Assembly: GCA_964035545.1 (NCBI GenBank)
Contig: OZ037767.1
Location: 27,755,628 to 27,819,627 of the forward strand
DNA from: Bugula neritina
Taxonomy: Eukaryota; Bryozoa; Gymnolaemata; Cheilostomatida; Bugulidae
Direction of reading: 5' to 3'
DNA length: 64,000 nucleotides
In this document: positions 13,184-26,194 of the stretch, piece after piece
Position numbering within the stretch: position 1 is the stretch's first letter
How the letters are laid out: every line of letters starts with the position of its first letter
Position numbers and translations under genes: made by a program
The notes under the pieces: model-generated
What the model saw: the letters and a program-made list of their open reading frames with translations, nothing else
Told to the model about the DNA's origin: nothing
Database searches by the model: none

Positions 13184-15432
13184 ATGAGCAAATTTTCTGC
13201 TGAGAGTTTTCTTAAGGCAGTTTTACTTTTTCTTTGTATATCAGTTATTAGCAGTGCACCGGTTGCACCACAGGTGGGTGTAATTTATTTTATTTATGTA
13301 ACACTATATTTAGTTCATTGATGTAATTCTAACAAAAATTTTGTATAGTACAGAGTTCTGAACTCGTCTGCCTAAATTTAATGTAAAATGCTGTACTCTT
13401 TCAAGAAAATTATAATTTTCATATCATACTAAATGGAAAATTTTAGCACATATTTATATAATATGTGTACATAAATTCTATGAACCTTGACAAAATAATT
13501 TTGTACTAACTTCATTACAACGATATTGTACTTGATAACTTGCAAACATAAAGTTGATGTATGTATTACAAATATACTTTCCATCAAACATTATTTATAT
13601 ATGCACTTTTTATTATTATATAGTGTATGTAATAGTTATTATATATATTATATGCAATAGTTATTCTGTAGTATTGTGAAAGCAGCTAGTGGTTATGCAA
13701 TAATAAAACTAATATTCAAGTGCAGTAGTGTTTATTATATAGTGTAATTATACAGTGTTATTAATTTTAGATGAATGAGCAATCTCCCTCATCCAGAGAT
13801 GAAACACCAAGGTAAAGAACAACCTTTGAAATAACATAAAGCAATCTTATTCATATCCAGAGATGAATTTCAACCCTACATAGACACATAATGTGTTGAA
13901 CTATTTTACAAGCAGCTCGGAGTTGGGGACGAAGGATGATTTCCTTTTGGGGGTCTCAAGATTAGAGTTGGCGGGCCTGAATCTGAACTTGAGACCCTCA
14001 TACATACAAATCATAATGTGTTAAATCAGTAGCTGCATGAGCTGTGAACATGCGAGTCAGTAATTTGGTATAAACATTTCTGTCGCGTGTCTTTTTATCT
14101 GAATTGAGTGTCAATATTACTTAAGGCTCTTCACCAGAAAATTCAAATTGTACGAGACGAAGCTATTGGCCTCCTCACCATTCAGCTGACTGTTATTATC
14201 AACCTCCATATCCATACTATGTGCAATAACATGTCTATTTGTGTGTAAAATTAATTCTGTGTGTTTAGTCCATCGGAGGTTCAAAGTGATGTAAAAATAT
14301 GGGAAGATTTATTCAACAGTCAGCCAGAAGTTAGAGTTTATTTGGGAAACTTAATGGACTGTATAACTGTGGTGGACCAGCTCCAGCTTATACAGAAGTA
14401 CTTCTATTCTGTGGATGGTAAGTTTCCATGCTGTGTTGAAGTTTTCATGCTGTGTTAAAGTTTCTATGCTGTGTTTAAGTTTCCATGCTGTGTTTAAGTT
14501 TCCATGATGCATTTAATTGGTTCATCTTAAGCCACTCTGTCTTTCTGTACTTAAAGTAATGCAGTTGGCTATTGAGCTGTTGACTTAACATTTAACCCAA
14601 TTGCAGTAAACTATTTTTTACTCAAGTTTAAATTGTGTTTTGAGGCTGTTCATCAAAATGTCAATTTTATTATCAGCATAATATATAAGGGTCAAAACTG
14701 TAAAAGCGAGAGTTAAACATAATTTAATATTTTTTCTGAGTAGCATTCAAATAAACAATGGTAAAACGTGCTATACTATATTATACTACAGGTGACGAAG
14801 AGGCCCTAGCATTATCACAGATTACACTTTGCCAGCTTGGAATGAGCATAGCTGAAGCTGCTGGGGTTGACTTCCAACAACCAGACTCTAATAATGGTGT
14901 TTTTGAAAACTACAAACGCTCATTTGACAGCATTGGAAATGGACCCATTGGTCTTAAAAGATCATTTGACAGCATTGGAAATGGACCCATTGGTCTTAAA
15001 AGATCCTTTGACAGCATTGGAAATGGACCCATTGGCCTTAAAAGATCTTTTGACAGCATTGGAAATGGACAAGTTGAGCTCAAACGCTCCTTTGATAGCA
15101 TTGGAAATGGACCAATTGGTCTTAAACGATCATTTGACAGCATTGGAAATGGACCAATTGGCCTTAAAAGATCTTTTGACAGCATTGGAAATGGACCAAT
15201 TGGTCTCAAACGATCACATGACTCTATAGGATTCGGCCCTATTGGTCTCAAGAGATCCTTTGGGGGTATAGGTGGCAGACCAGCCAGTTATAAGAGAAAT
15301 GTTGCCGATAGCGAGCCAGAACTATATGAAGAAGAAGCTCCAAAAACAAATATGAAGTTCCCAGCATTATCAAAGCTGAGAGAAATTGAAGCAGAGTTAA
15401 ACCAAAAGGCAAACAGCAACATCAAAAAGTAA
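13184..15432 (+). CDS. pedal-peptide/orcokinin-type neuropeptide precursor
   Basis: Four exons (13184-13273, 13771-13811, 14269-14417, 14792-15432) join to 921 nt, 306 residues. Residues 1-25 are a signal peptide (LLFLCISVISSA). A spacer with two cysteines runs to residue 134. From K135-R136 a tandem array of KR-bounded dodecapeptides begins: six copies of SFDSIGNGPIGL (residues 137-178 and 193-234), one SFDSIGNGQVEL at 179-190, one SHDSIGFGPIGL at 235-246 and one divergent SFGGIGGRPASY at 249-260. An acidic C-terminal peptide follows (263-306). No Gly precedes the KR sites, so the peptides should have free C termini. Non-amidated FDSI-type peptides are typical of the pedal peptide/orcokinin family, usually secreted from neurons and acting on G-protein-coupled receptors. 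The family call rests on the F-D-S-I core and precursor layout; the receptor is unknown. Confidence 0.85.
13951..13997. repeat. perfect 10-bp hairpin in a neuropeptide-gene intron
   Basis: GGGTCTCAAG at 13951-13960 is matched by CTTGAGACCC at 13988-13997 with a 27-nt loop. It sits in the intron between exons 2 and 3. It may be a remnant of a small inverted-repeat element; no function is claimed. Confidence 0.6.
14926..15300 (+). repeat. 42-bp coding tandem repeat (nine neuropeptide units)
   Basis: Each 42-bp unit encodes one 12-residue peptide plus Lys-Arg. The first three units are almost identical in DNA and the later ones differ mainly at third positions, which points to recent unequal exchange or conversion with selection on the peptide. 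All three forward frames and one reverse frame stay open through the array, producing artefact ORFs. Confidence 0.9.
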
Positions 15433-15802
15433 CGTTGAGTTAGAAAGGTTTTTAATGGATTTCAAAGAAACAAAATTTTACAGAATTATTCTACAACTTT
15501 ATATGTTTAATGGGCATAGGTTTTGTCTCTGTTGCTTTTGTTCAACAAATGAAAGATGCAAGTATTTTACTTATTATTCCTCGACATTGTAACATTTTTT
15601 CTAACAACATTTATCATTCATTTTAGTTTTCTTGAAACAAAAATTAATATAATATTGCAACTAGCATAACGCATGTTTTACAAACTTTCTGCTTTTTTTA
15701 TTTTTTTGATCCTTAGGATAACCCAATATAACTTGAATTGGTTTATTATAAATGTTATATTTGTGTAACAAATATTTCAGTTCTATAGTTTCTGTCCTAG
15801 AA

Positions 15803-15808
15803 AATAAA
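15803..15808 (+). terminator. poly(A) signal of the neuropeptide gene
   Basis: This AATAAA lies about 370 nt after the stop codon. It is the clearest canonical signal in the 3' flank, but usage was not tested. Confidence 0.45.
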
Positions 15809-16952
15809 CTTTCCAATTGAAGACACATTATTTATTTAGTTGAAACAAGTCTCAAGTGCAAATGTCTGGTGGATTACAATTTCAGGAAACTCAATTTTGA
15901 TGAGTTTCAAACTATACATAGGCTTCCATGATTAATATAACATGTTCCTATGAGGCAAAAGATCATTATAATATTTGTATTAATTATTTACAAATACATT
16001 TAAAACTAGTAGTTAGTAAATTGATAATGTCTTATACAGAAATTTTTGATGATGTAATATTAATCAACTCCTACATATAAAATTGATTTACATTTTTTAT
16101 TTATGAATTTGACGTTAGAATTTCAAATTTTTTTGATAAGTGTGAAATTGAACATGTTAGAAAAACAAACGGCAAATATAAAAGACTGGCGTGTAGTCCT
16201 GTGCCTTGGTATATTATTCCTCCATGTGTGGTACCATTAGTAGGCTTTCAACTTTCAGTTTTTGTAATTTATCATTTTAGATTTTGTAGAGAAGTTTGAG
16301 TTACATGTGAGATAAATACTTTGGTATTGAAAAGATTATCATAGACAAGTGTAAACATATCAGAGTACTAATTCTGAAAAGAATATACTCGCAGAAATAC
16401 AATACTGTGGAATAGCATCTATATTTTGATGGTCTCTATATTGATTGAGATGTTGCTGCCTAATATATAAGTAATAATTCATTTGATGAGTGCACCTTAT
16501 AAGTAAATAATACAGTACTTGGTGCATAAGACAGACTATATGTTCATTGGGCAAGACAGAATAAAAATATCACTAATACCTACTTGCCTGCCAAAGCAAC
16601 ATTTCGCAATATCTAATGCAGGTACAAGTGGATGTTGGAATAAATTAAAATTAATATCAGTAATATATTAATTTTGATGCTTGCTGCACTTTTCATTGTG
16701 TAGAAAAAAGAATCAGTCAATTGAATATGTGTGCTCTTTTTATAGCTTCAGTTCAAGTAATTTTATAAATAAAAAATCTGATCAGCAACAGACAGTAGAT
16801 AGAAACACATTGACTATGCGAGACAACATGATAACAGAGGATGTGTAGTCAATAAAGTCATTAAGATTTTATTGCTAGTTTTATTAATAAAGCTAGTTTA
16901 GTCACAATCCAGCAAGGGGGACAATAATGTTATATTTTATAGTTTGAGATAA
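15809..16952. other. AT-rich intergenic stretch, no gene seen
   Basis: No coding exon, RNA gene or transposon terminus was recognised between the neuropeptide gene's 3' end and the minisatellite at 16953. Confidence 0.45.
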
Positions 16953-17125
16953 CTGCTACAGCTGCTACAGCTGCTACAGCTGCTACAGCTGCTACAGCTG
17001 CTACAGCTGCTACAGCTGCTACAGCTGCTACAGCTGCTACAGCTGCTACAGCTGCTACAGCTGCTACAGCTGCTACAGCTGCTACAGCTGCTACAGCTGC
17101 TACAGCTACTACAGCTACTACAGCC
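16953..17125. repeat. 9-bp minisatellite (TGCTACAGC)n
   Basis: About nineteen near-perfect 9-bp units, with the last few diverged (TACTACAGC). The minus strand reads Ala-Val-Ala in one frame, which explains the apparent long ORF; it is not a gene. Confidence 0.95.
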
Positions 17126-19021
<1,896 letters not shown>

Positions 19022-22000
19022 ATGTGGTTTTGTAGAGTTGCAGTTTTAGTAACACTAGTCTTAGTAGGGTCTATAGTGGCCAGTTCTGGTGGCCAGAATC
19101 AAGACAATTGCCCAGAACTTAAGTCTCCAGACGTAAAATATTTTGATATAAATCTGCCACATCAACTGCATGTGCCTGCAAGACACACCATTTATGTCTG
19201 CCAACAGTTTAAGGTAGGAATATGGCTGAAATCAATTGCTTTTGACTTTGATTCATAACAGTAGGAGTATGAAGTCAAGTGCTCTAGCTTTTTATTTTAA
19301 TAAAGAATGAAATGATTAGCAATAATTTACAGGAAACCAATAAAACTTTGTATGATATATTGATGTAAGACTAATTACAGTTCCTTTTGTAAAAATGGTA
19401 ACTGAAGAAGCTAAAATATTAAGACTGTGCAAATATTGGCCACAGTACAGTACTAACATTATCAAGACCAATTCAATACGTACACAGTAAAACAAATTGC
19501 GATTAAGTTCAAGAACTGGCGCTACTTGAAACACCTTGAAATTTCCTGTTATGCTTGATAATCATAGAGTGATTTATAAAGCTGACACTTGCAACGTATT
19601 GACTATATTGATGAAACTAGATATAACGTGTGGGGCACTGCAATAGCGAGCTGATTCATCTTTAGGTAACTGATCAATGTTGTTTATTTTAACCTCATTT
19701 CCACCTCGTCAGTGCGTTGCTATTATTCAACGCTTAAGTAGTTTTTGTTTAGATTTTTATGAAGAAAAGCATTAACATAAGCCTAATGCAACTTGGTCCA
19801 CTTCTGGTACACTTTACTGTATATTGTAGCAATTATAGCTGTTGTCACAAAATTTAAAAAAAAAACACAATTGATAAATTCTGAAGTCTGTGCTACATTT
19901 ATAAATGCAGACTTATACAGGCATTAGGTACAATTTATTCCTAGTCTATCAGTATACAAGCTCATCAAAGTACACACCTTGATACTAATCTACATAATCT
20001 ATGGCGTAGTATTTCCATATGCTATGTATACAAACACCTTTTGCTATGCAGTGGTATTGAAATATCAAGACAAGCTTGGGCTAGTAACCTTTAATATAGC
20101 TATGTGACAGCAGTTATATCAGTGTGACATATTGCTACACATGTCTTCATATTACACAAAACACAATCTCACAAATACTTGTAATAGACATACAGCCAAC
20201 TAATTATCAAAGTTGTGTGGCAGTTAATTCAAAGAAACTATTATCAATGCCAGAAAATCATCATATCTTGAAGGCAATTATCAGAGATATTTAGTTTCCA
20301 ATAGCTATGATAAAATGAATTATGCAAATAAAATACAATATACACATTGTCTCATAGTAGGTTCTATTGATATTTTCCTAACAGTTCTCAAATACCAAAT
20401 TTTAATGGAAGTCTTTTTTAAACAGGTGCCCAAAAAGCTAGTTGACCAAACCCACACCATTATTGGATTTTCCCCCATAATTGGCAACACTGAGGTGATG
20501 CACCATATGATCTTGTTCGGATGCACAAAGGAGACGCCCAAATCGGTGAGATATTAACTAAACATAATATTATTTAAAAATAACATTTAGAAATGTGATT
20601 TCTGCTTAAATTCTGGTCTAACATGCATAGGGGATTATTAGAAAAAAGAAATAACCCAAAACTGTTTTCCTTTAATTAAGGACATACATTTTCAAAAGTG
20701 GTTTATAAAAGTCAAATTTAAAATCATATATAATACCAGTCACCAAATAATCTTATCTGTCTCGTGTTTACATGCCATAAATTAATTAACTAAACCATCA
20801 AAAAAGAATATAAACTAAAAATTTCAAATGTTGCTAAACTATTTGCTATAACAGTTTTTATGTTTGTAGTCTATTCACTAGTTTTGCTATAAAATATTTA
20901 ACTAACAAAGCTTTTAATAAAAGTTTTAATATCACTCAATTATGGCTGTAAAAGAATATAAATTTTAATAATTTTACTTAGTATAAGTCATTCATCAGAA
21001 AAAAGGTTGAGTTCTGAGTAAATAATGTTTATTTAAGTAGGAGCCACACAGTTGTGGAGGTCAAGAAAACACTTGCAGATCTTTCCTGACAGTTTGGAGC
21101 TTAGGCTTTAATTCTAATGAAACGTGTTTGTACCCTAAGAGTGGAATCAGCATTGGGAAGGAGGGGTATCAGACCCTCTCTCTACAAATTCATTGGAACA
21201 ATGAACTTGAGAAATCAGGTCTTCAAGGTGAGCTGAACTTTCCAGAGCAGAGCGTTACCTAAGCACACAGTGCTGATGAAATTGTAATATTTTACTCCAT
21301 ATATGCAGACAGATATATATATGCTTCCTGTATGTATGTGTTAGATATATGCATGTTGCACATGTAGATACAATTTTATTAGTAAAGTTAGTAAAAAATG
21401 AAATAAAAGACTTGAAAATATTGTTGATAACAAAATTTCTTATTTATCAATAAGTTTTTTGCTAATAGATACTTTTGGGATCATTTGCTACTACAGTTCT
21501 GTTATACTTTGTGAAGGTGTTAAAAATAATGTGTGCAAGCATGAGTGCAGTATGTGTGTATGTGGGTGTATACATATTATGTGTATGAATGTGTGTATAT
21601 ATCAATGTTTGTTATATATATGCTATGTGTTGATTTTTAGATTCGTCGGGTATAAGAATTTTTTACAGTGAACAGAGGAGAAAATACGAGCTGGGAAATG
21701 TGCAGATTGGTCAAGACGATATCGAGATTCCCACAGGAAGTGTCCGTTTAGAGCATTCTGGGAGTTGCAGCCCATACTGCACTGGCAAACTGTTTAATGC
21801 GCCATTTTATTTGACGAGAACTTTTATTCACATGCATTCATTGGGTAAGAAAAAGTTAATTAACTATTAGAAAAGTTTTACCTTCATAAAAACCCTTTAT
21901 CGGCCATACAGGCTGCATTAAAGCTAAACTTGACTTTTGCTCAAGCATTTGGTACCCAACCTTCTGATCTATTTAGATATATTTCCATCTAGAAGTAATT

Positions 22001-25000
22001 TTTTGCAATCCTGTTGTATAGTTTACACCTAGTAAATTCAATGAGTTTTGTAGTCAGTTTGAGGTTTGATATGACCAGCTCTTTTGCACTGACAAAGAAT
22101 TGCAATGATCAGTTTAACATAAAATACTAAGAAAAAACAAAATTCTTAAATCCACAGAAAGTTTGAATACAGTTTTTAGATGAAGACCCACACACATAGT
22201 TATAAATCATGGTATACATATACTATATATACATTCATTTCGGAATTCTTTTAGGACGACGTGGTTTTAATCTTGGTTATGAAAGTACGCTCTGTCTTAG
22301 TTGACATGCAAATAACAGATCCCTTCTTGGAAGAACAAGAAATATAAAATTGTTTCAAAATTAAAGTTGACCATCAAAGAGCTGCTTACAACTGACTGAT
22401 TACTAAGAAGTCTTATTATTTGGTAGAGAGAATAGAGTCTTATATTAATTTGAAATTGTTCATCAATAGTTGATCCTGTAACTGCTTAATATGGTCTAAT
22501 ATTTTATAGTTTACTTTGAAGTAATTGTTCTATCACTGAACACTCAATTCTCATTGCACACAAAATGAGATAGTCTCTTATTAATAGTATAGTAATATTA
22601 TATATGGTACTATTGAGCACAAGTCTCTTATGAAGTTTATGAAAAACTTTGCCTTCACTGGGATTCGAACCCCAGACCTCTGGACTGCAACCAAGTGTGC
22701 TAACCATTATACCACGGGGACCACTGGGTAAACTCAACACTACGAAGTTATCTGTCCTTGGACAAACAGCTTATGAGAAAATAACTACACATTTGTATAT
22801 ATGTAACTGTATATGGCGGTTCTGCTCCATTAGGCTTGCTTTGAAGTTATTTGTCTTTAAATAAACAAGCTACGAGCAGATAACTTCACAAGGAATAGGA
22901 TAGGTTTATGTAGAAAAAAGGTATTGCTCTTGCAGGAGTTGCAGGTCGGCTGGATCAGTATAGGAATGGGTCTTATTTAAGAAACATAGCTTATGATGAT
23001 GTTTACTCATATAGCAAGCCCCCAGTCCATTACCACCCACGGGCCATAAAGATACAACCAGGTAAAATTTCAACACCCTTCTGTCATTTGATAGTCATAG
23101 AAAAATTTCCAATTGAAATAAATCTTTTTGAAATAGCAATTAGTACTTTTATAAAATTTCAAATCTAAATTTTCTTAAAAATTCCTCAACTTCTTTTCAA
23201 TAAAAAAATGCTGATGAGAAATGCAAAAATAGTTGATGGTAAGTAGAATGTTGTCTTGCAAACTGCCACCATTAGTGGTTGAGAGAATACATTTTAGCAA
23301 TTTTCAACCATTGTATTCAATTTTTAGGTGATGAAATCAAATTGACTTGTTGGTTCACTAGTGCTGGAGCTAAAAGGCAGCAAAACCACACTATTTACTG
23401 GGGAGAAGGAACAGAGATAAGTTAAACATAATCTTATTTCTCTAAAGCACTCATCTATTTCTCACTTGAGCACTGTTCAACAGTTGTAAATAGCTACTTT
23501 AGTAAAAATACATAATGTGTAGGCTGTAGCTTTAGATGTAAGTTTCTTAGTGCAAAGGAATAGGCTAGTTTCACAACATTGAACGAAATATAACAATCTT
23601 CAGAATTATCCTTTCTTGATTTCAACATCAATTCAAAAGTTGCTATGTATGGAATCACCAAAATGTGTATATTTTAATTCTATATATAATATATAATTAT
23701 GATATGTTTTCAAAATACGTAAAGGCTGAATGCCAAGCTATATAGAAAACATATTGCAATTAAGGTGATCATATAAACTTCTGAGCAATATAATTTAAAA
23801 TAGACTTTGAAGGAAGGGGTGTCAAGCTGTAGCATAGCTAAATTTTCTGTTGAGCAAAAACACAAAAGCCGGGATTGTATTACACAGAGCTAATATTGCT
23901 ACGATATAATATTAACTCATGGTGTACTCAGAAATAATTTAATAGTAAATATGAACAGTTAGCAGTGGATAAACTTTCTCACATACAATAATATGCAACC
24001 AGCAAACTGTATAATTTGTTATTCACCTATTTTATTTTTTCCAGTGAAAGTTAAGCATTTGACTATGTTGTTTTGAAGCATATTCCTTAATGCATATTTC
24101 ATACTTACCAAAAAATATAGCATATAAATAGACGGGTGCTTTAATATCAACACATACCCTTACCATTTCTGTGTTTAAAATGGTCCAGCATGCTTCTGTG
24201 GTATTGTGTTAACTACCCGCCAACATACTTAGGTTTTGTGTATATTATTTTGCTCCTTTATTCATTTGTCCTGCTCACCTGCATTTTGCTTATGTGCCAT
24301 GTATTTTTGTATGTGCTTTCTAGCTTTATTTTTGGCTATATAGCATTTTCTCACTATTGCTTACTACTATTATTAGGGACCTCAAACTGGGCAACTTTTA
24401 ATTGATCTTTTTAGGGCGAAATGTGTTATGCTTTTGTCACCTACTTTCCAAAAGCAGAAGGATTTGATCAGTGTATCAAGTTTTCAGATTACGATCAGTG
24501 TGACAATTACAGAGATCAAAGTAAGCCATATATATTTGGCTGTGTAGCATAGATGCATTAGTCTGTGCTTGTTTGAAACATGGTGTGCATTTGTCTCCAA
24601 AAGTTATGTAAACAGAGGAGACAATACGATCTTCAGCCTCTTAGCTGTTCATTCAAACCAAACTAACACCACAATGCAGGTTACAGCAGAGGAAATAAGC
24701 TCACTGCATTGAGTAGATAACTATATGCCCTCCAAACTGACCCACTTTCATAGGTACTAAAAATATGTGCAAAATACTGCACAGTTGAAAATAATATTTG
24801 AAAAAGTTATATACTGTAAAACTATCTTTCAATTTATGATTTTAGCCTTAAAAATGGGAAAATGCGATTTTAAGCGGTTTTCATATGACATGGGTGGTGA
24901 ATTAGGCACAGTAAGACAAGCTTGCCCAAAGACTGTTGCAAGTGTCAGCTGCCATTCCAAGTGCAGTAGAAGTGTGTCTAGGATATACAACCATCCTTGT

Positions 25001-25428
25001 ATGCAGGTAAGGGAGTCATTTCAAGACCAAACCTTGTTTTTGTAACCTGCGCAACAGGCTCTTGAACTATGCACCATCTACTAAACTTCAGCAACATTTA
25101 ACCTTAGAAGAAGTTTGAAGCAGTTAGATTTGCGAAATCGATTGCTGCTCAAAAGTTATATCGATTAAGTCATCTTTCTCAAGGCGCCTTTTTCTAAAGC
25201 GAAATGAGGAACATTCAAATGCTGACATTTGAGCTTATAATTCACATCATGCTCCAGTTGAGTGGTCTAACCATTTGATATGTCAACTAGTATTCAGTAT
25301 TTTAATGATTCATGTTGCAGGGAAGGTTAGCTGTGTTCCTCCAACACCGAGTGTTGAAGACAGTGGACTGGAGCCACATGTCCGCCTTGCACCAACAGCT
25401 AATCACAAAGTGCAAACAGAGCATGTGA
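19022..25428 (+). CDS. secreted copper type II monooxygenase, DBH/MOXD-like, lacking DOMON
   Basis: Nine exons (19022-19213, 20426-20545, 21041-21227, 21641-21844, 22936-23061, 23328-23416, 24415-24520, 24846-25006, 25321-25428) sum to 1293 nt, 430 residues. A signal peptide covers about residues 1-20. All expected copper ligands are present: CuH site H90-H91 (EVMHHM) and H155 (LQIHW); CuM site H230 and H232 (FIHMHSLG) and M309 (GEMCYAF). The stretch SGIRIFYSEQRRKY resembles dopamine beta-hydroxylase/MOXD1 rather than peptidylglycine hydroxylating monooxygenase. Family enzymes use ascorbate and O2 to hydroxylate an unactivated carbon. DBH and MOXD proteins normally carry an N-terminal DOMON domain and exceed 600 residues; here the signal peptide leads directly into the catalytic core. 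The substrate cannot be inferred. The exon 6/7 junction is unusual: coding sequence ends at GAG followed by ATAAGT, not GT, while the acceptor is a normal AG. Confidence 0.9.
22651..22722 (-). pseudogene. tRNA-like pseudogene or SINE head
   Basis: On the minus strand the 72-nt segment starts GGTCCCCGTGGTATAATGG and has a tRNA-type D arm. Its anticodon loop TTGCAGT would give anticodon GCA (Cys). The T arm is perfect (CTGGG, GTTCGAAT, CCCAG). The 3' acceptor strand (TGAAGGC) does not pair with the 5' strand (GGTCCCC), so a functional tRNA is unlikely. It sits in the intron before exon 5 of the monooxygenase gene and is probably the head of a tRNA-derived SINE distinct from the three-copy family here. 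Confidence 0.6.
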
Positions 25429-25550
25429 TTGCATGATAGGAGCGACTTCTAGTTCAAGCTGTCAGAAAGACTGAGAGCATAGAAATTGTAAACATACTAC
25501 ACAGATTTTATATTAATGTGAATCTCAGAAGTTTATTTCAATTTGATTAA

Positions 25551-25556
25551 AATAAA
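25551..25556 (+). terminator. poly(A) signal of the monooxygenase gene
   Basis: AATAAA 123 nt after the stop codon. The opposing TSG101 gene has its signal about 520 bp further right, so the two genes end tail-to-tail without overlap. Confidence 0.55.
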
Positions 25557-26078
25557 TTGAAATACAACAACAAAAATTTGCTTGCTATCAAAGAAGCTTA
25601 GTCATCACAAATTAAATCGTACTCAGATACAAATACACATTATTTTTTGTCCCAACACAACGTAAATATTGAATGTCTAGCAACAACAATTGGCCAACAC
25701 AGGGCCAGAAAATCAAAATATATTATATCTAAAACTTACAGCTTTGGAGCACTGAAATCACTACTGCTATTTAAGCAAATATAGTACACTCAGTAATGGT
25801 ACTCTTTTTAATATATTGCCAGACTAAAAACAGCACATTTACAGAATGTAATAAAGGGTAATAAACATAATGATACACATGATGAAGATTGACTAAGATT
25901 ACTAGACATGAAAGATGTTCTAGTGTTGCATGTTGCACCATAATATGAGAGTATAATGGTTTTGAAAATATCATTAATGCCCCAACTGTCTTTCTCAAAC
26001 TGTCAAACAAGTCTTTCTATATAAGTTGAGCAAAAATCTAATACTCAAAACTTTACATGGAGCAAGCAAAGTGGCTAT

Positions 26079-26084
26079 TTTATT
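26079..26084 (-). terminator. poly(A) signal of the TSG101 gene
   Basis: Minus-strand AATAAA (plus TTTATT) about 110 nt downstream of the TSG101 stop codon. Confidence 0.5.
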
Positions 26085-26194
26085 AAACAGCAGACAGTAA
26101 CCAGTTAATTATAAATAGTTGTAAATATATAAAAATACATTCTGCACTCGTGTGGAAAGGAGATCCATGAACTCTCCAATCAGCATCCTCTAAC

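Noticed and set aside
14867-15251. Alternative-frame repeat ORFs over the neuropeptide array
   Set aside because: Shadows caused by the 42-bp unit being divisible by three; only the KR-containing frame has a signal peptide and phase-matched exons.
22651-22722. Functional tRNA-Cys gene
   Set aside because: The acceptor stem strands do not pair, so a tRNA-derived SINE or pseudogene is more likely.
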